Assembly (NCBI GenBank): GCA_938039305.1
Contig: CALHUZ010000531.1
Location: 1-13,511, forward strand
Reading direction: 5' to 3'
From: an uncultured Saprospiraceae bacterium
GTDB lineage: Bacteria > Bacteroidota > Bacteroidia > Chitinophagales > Saprospiraceae
Length of the DNA stretch: 13,511 bases
The position numbers and the translations under genes were made by a program. Of this stretch, positions 13,242 to 13,511 are shown one piece after another (position 1 is the first letter of the stretch; the number at the start of each line of letters is the position of its first letter). A model generated the notes under the pieces. That model was not told the DNA's origin. It made no database searches and worked only from the letters and a program-made list of their open reading frames with translations.

Positions 13242-13511
13242 TAGACAAAAGACACTAAAGGGTATTTTTGAGGTAGGTTGAACTCTAATCGCAATAATCT
13301 AGCTGAAATACTTGGTAGTCTGTCAAACTGTTTTAAAATAATGAAAGAGCTTAAGGCCATATACCCTATACCACCCAATTGTATAAATATTAGACTCAGC
13401 CCCTGACCAAACATATTGTAAGAAGCTGAAAAGTCAGCTGGAGCTAATCCAGTAGTACTTACTATAGAGACAGCAAAGAAAATATGATCAATTAGTGAAC
13501 TGTTAGCACTT

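Larger units (their letters stand above)
13106..13511 (-). pseudogene. TrkH/KtrB-type K+ transporter gene, broken at its 3' side by repeats
   Basis: Potassium-translocating subunit of a Trk/Ktr uptake system (inner membrane), partial. Read from the right edge in frame, the segment 13510-13243 encodes HIFFAVSIVSTTGLAPADF, in which STTGL fits the first selectivity-filter P-loop. It is followed by YNMFGQGLSLIFIQLGGIGYM, the characteristic helix after the P-loop, and a cytoplasmic loop LPSISARLLRLEFNLPQKYP. Just as the next membrane segment is expected, the frame runs into the 66-bp repeat at 13241 and continues through repeat DNA to a TGA at 13106-13108. The remaining three P-loop units are absent from the window. 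The 5' part lies outside on the right. This is a truncated, probably dead gene; an assembly join at the repeat is the alternative. Confidence 0.7.

Overview
The window looks like a chromosomal segment of a Bacteroidota bacterium, probably a Saprospiria/Lewinella-type marine lineage. The evidence is a C-terminal type IX secretion (Por) sorting domain, lipoproteins with Bacteroidota-style lipoboxes, TAnnTTTG-type -7 promoter elements, little use of Shine-Dalgarno sequences, and several families of short hairpin repeats. The lineage below phylum is inference.

Layout. (1) 2-1144: one reading frame enters from the left edge and stays open for 381 codons. It is packed with hairpin and low-complexity repeats that keep the frame. 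(2) 1227-2204: a possible 54-aa ORF, a small DUF2391-like membrane protein (minus), a doubtful 35-aa ORF and repeat debris. (3) 2205-3214: a small lipoprotein and a small secreted protein, preceded by two tandem CRP/FNR-like dyads. (4) 3215-3896: a gene-free convergent gap. It holds a second, oppositely oriented promoter with the same dyad geometry, a predicted ~130-nt transcript ending in a terminator, decayed repeats, and the terminator of the sigma operon. (5) 3897-5263 (minus): an overlapping ECF sigma factor / RskA-type anti-sigma pair; the sigma factor has a hydrophobic C-terminal tail. (6) 5264-5573: a divergent control region with two matching bipartite promoter motifs facing opposite ways and a 36-bp near-palindrome. 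(7) 5574-12900 (plus): TPR lipoprotein, DUF4331 protein, and a large DUF4331 / two beta-propeller-like repeats / FN3 / T9SS-sorting protein, closed by a strong terminator. (8) 12980-13511: a mosaic of hairpin repeats abutting the broken end of a TrkH/KtrB-type K+ transporter gene (minus) that enters from the right.

How the parts fit. The motif ATCCAA-N10-ATACACGTA occurs only in front of the sigma operon and in front of the TPR-DUF4331 operon. The simplest model is that this membrane-controlled ECF sigma factor switches on its own operon and the divergent cell-envelope/secreted DUF4331 operon. Separately, a CRP/FNR-family regulator probably controls the lipoprotein pair at 2205-3214 and a small transcript at 3433-3560. 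No rRNA, tRNA, CRISPR array, insertion sequence or replication origin was recognised.
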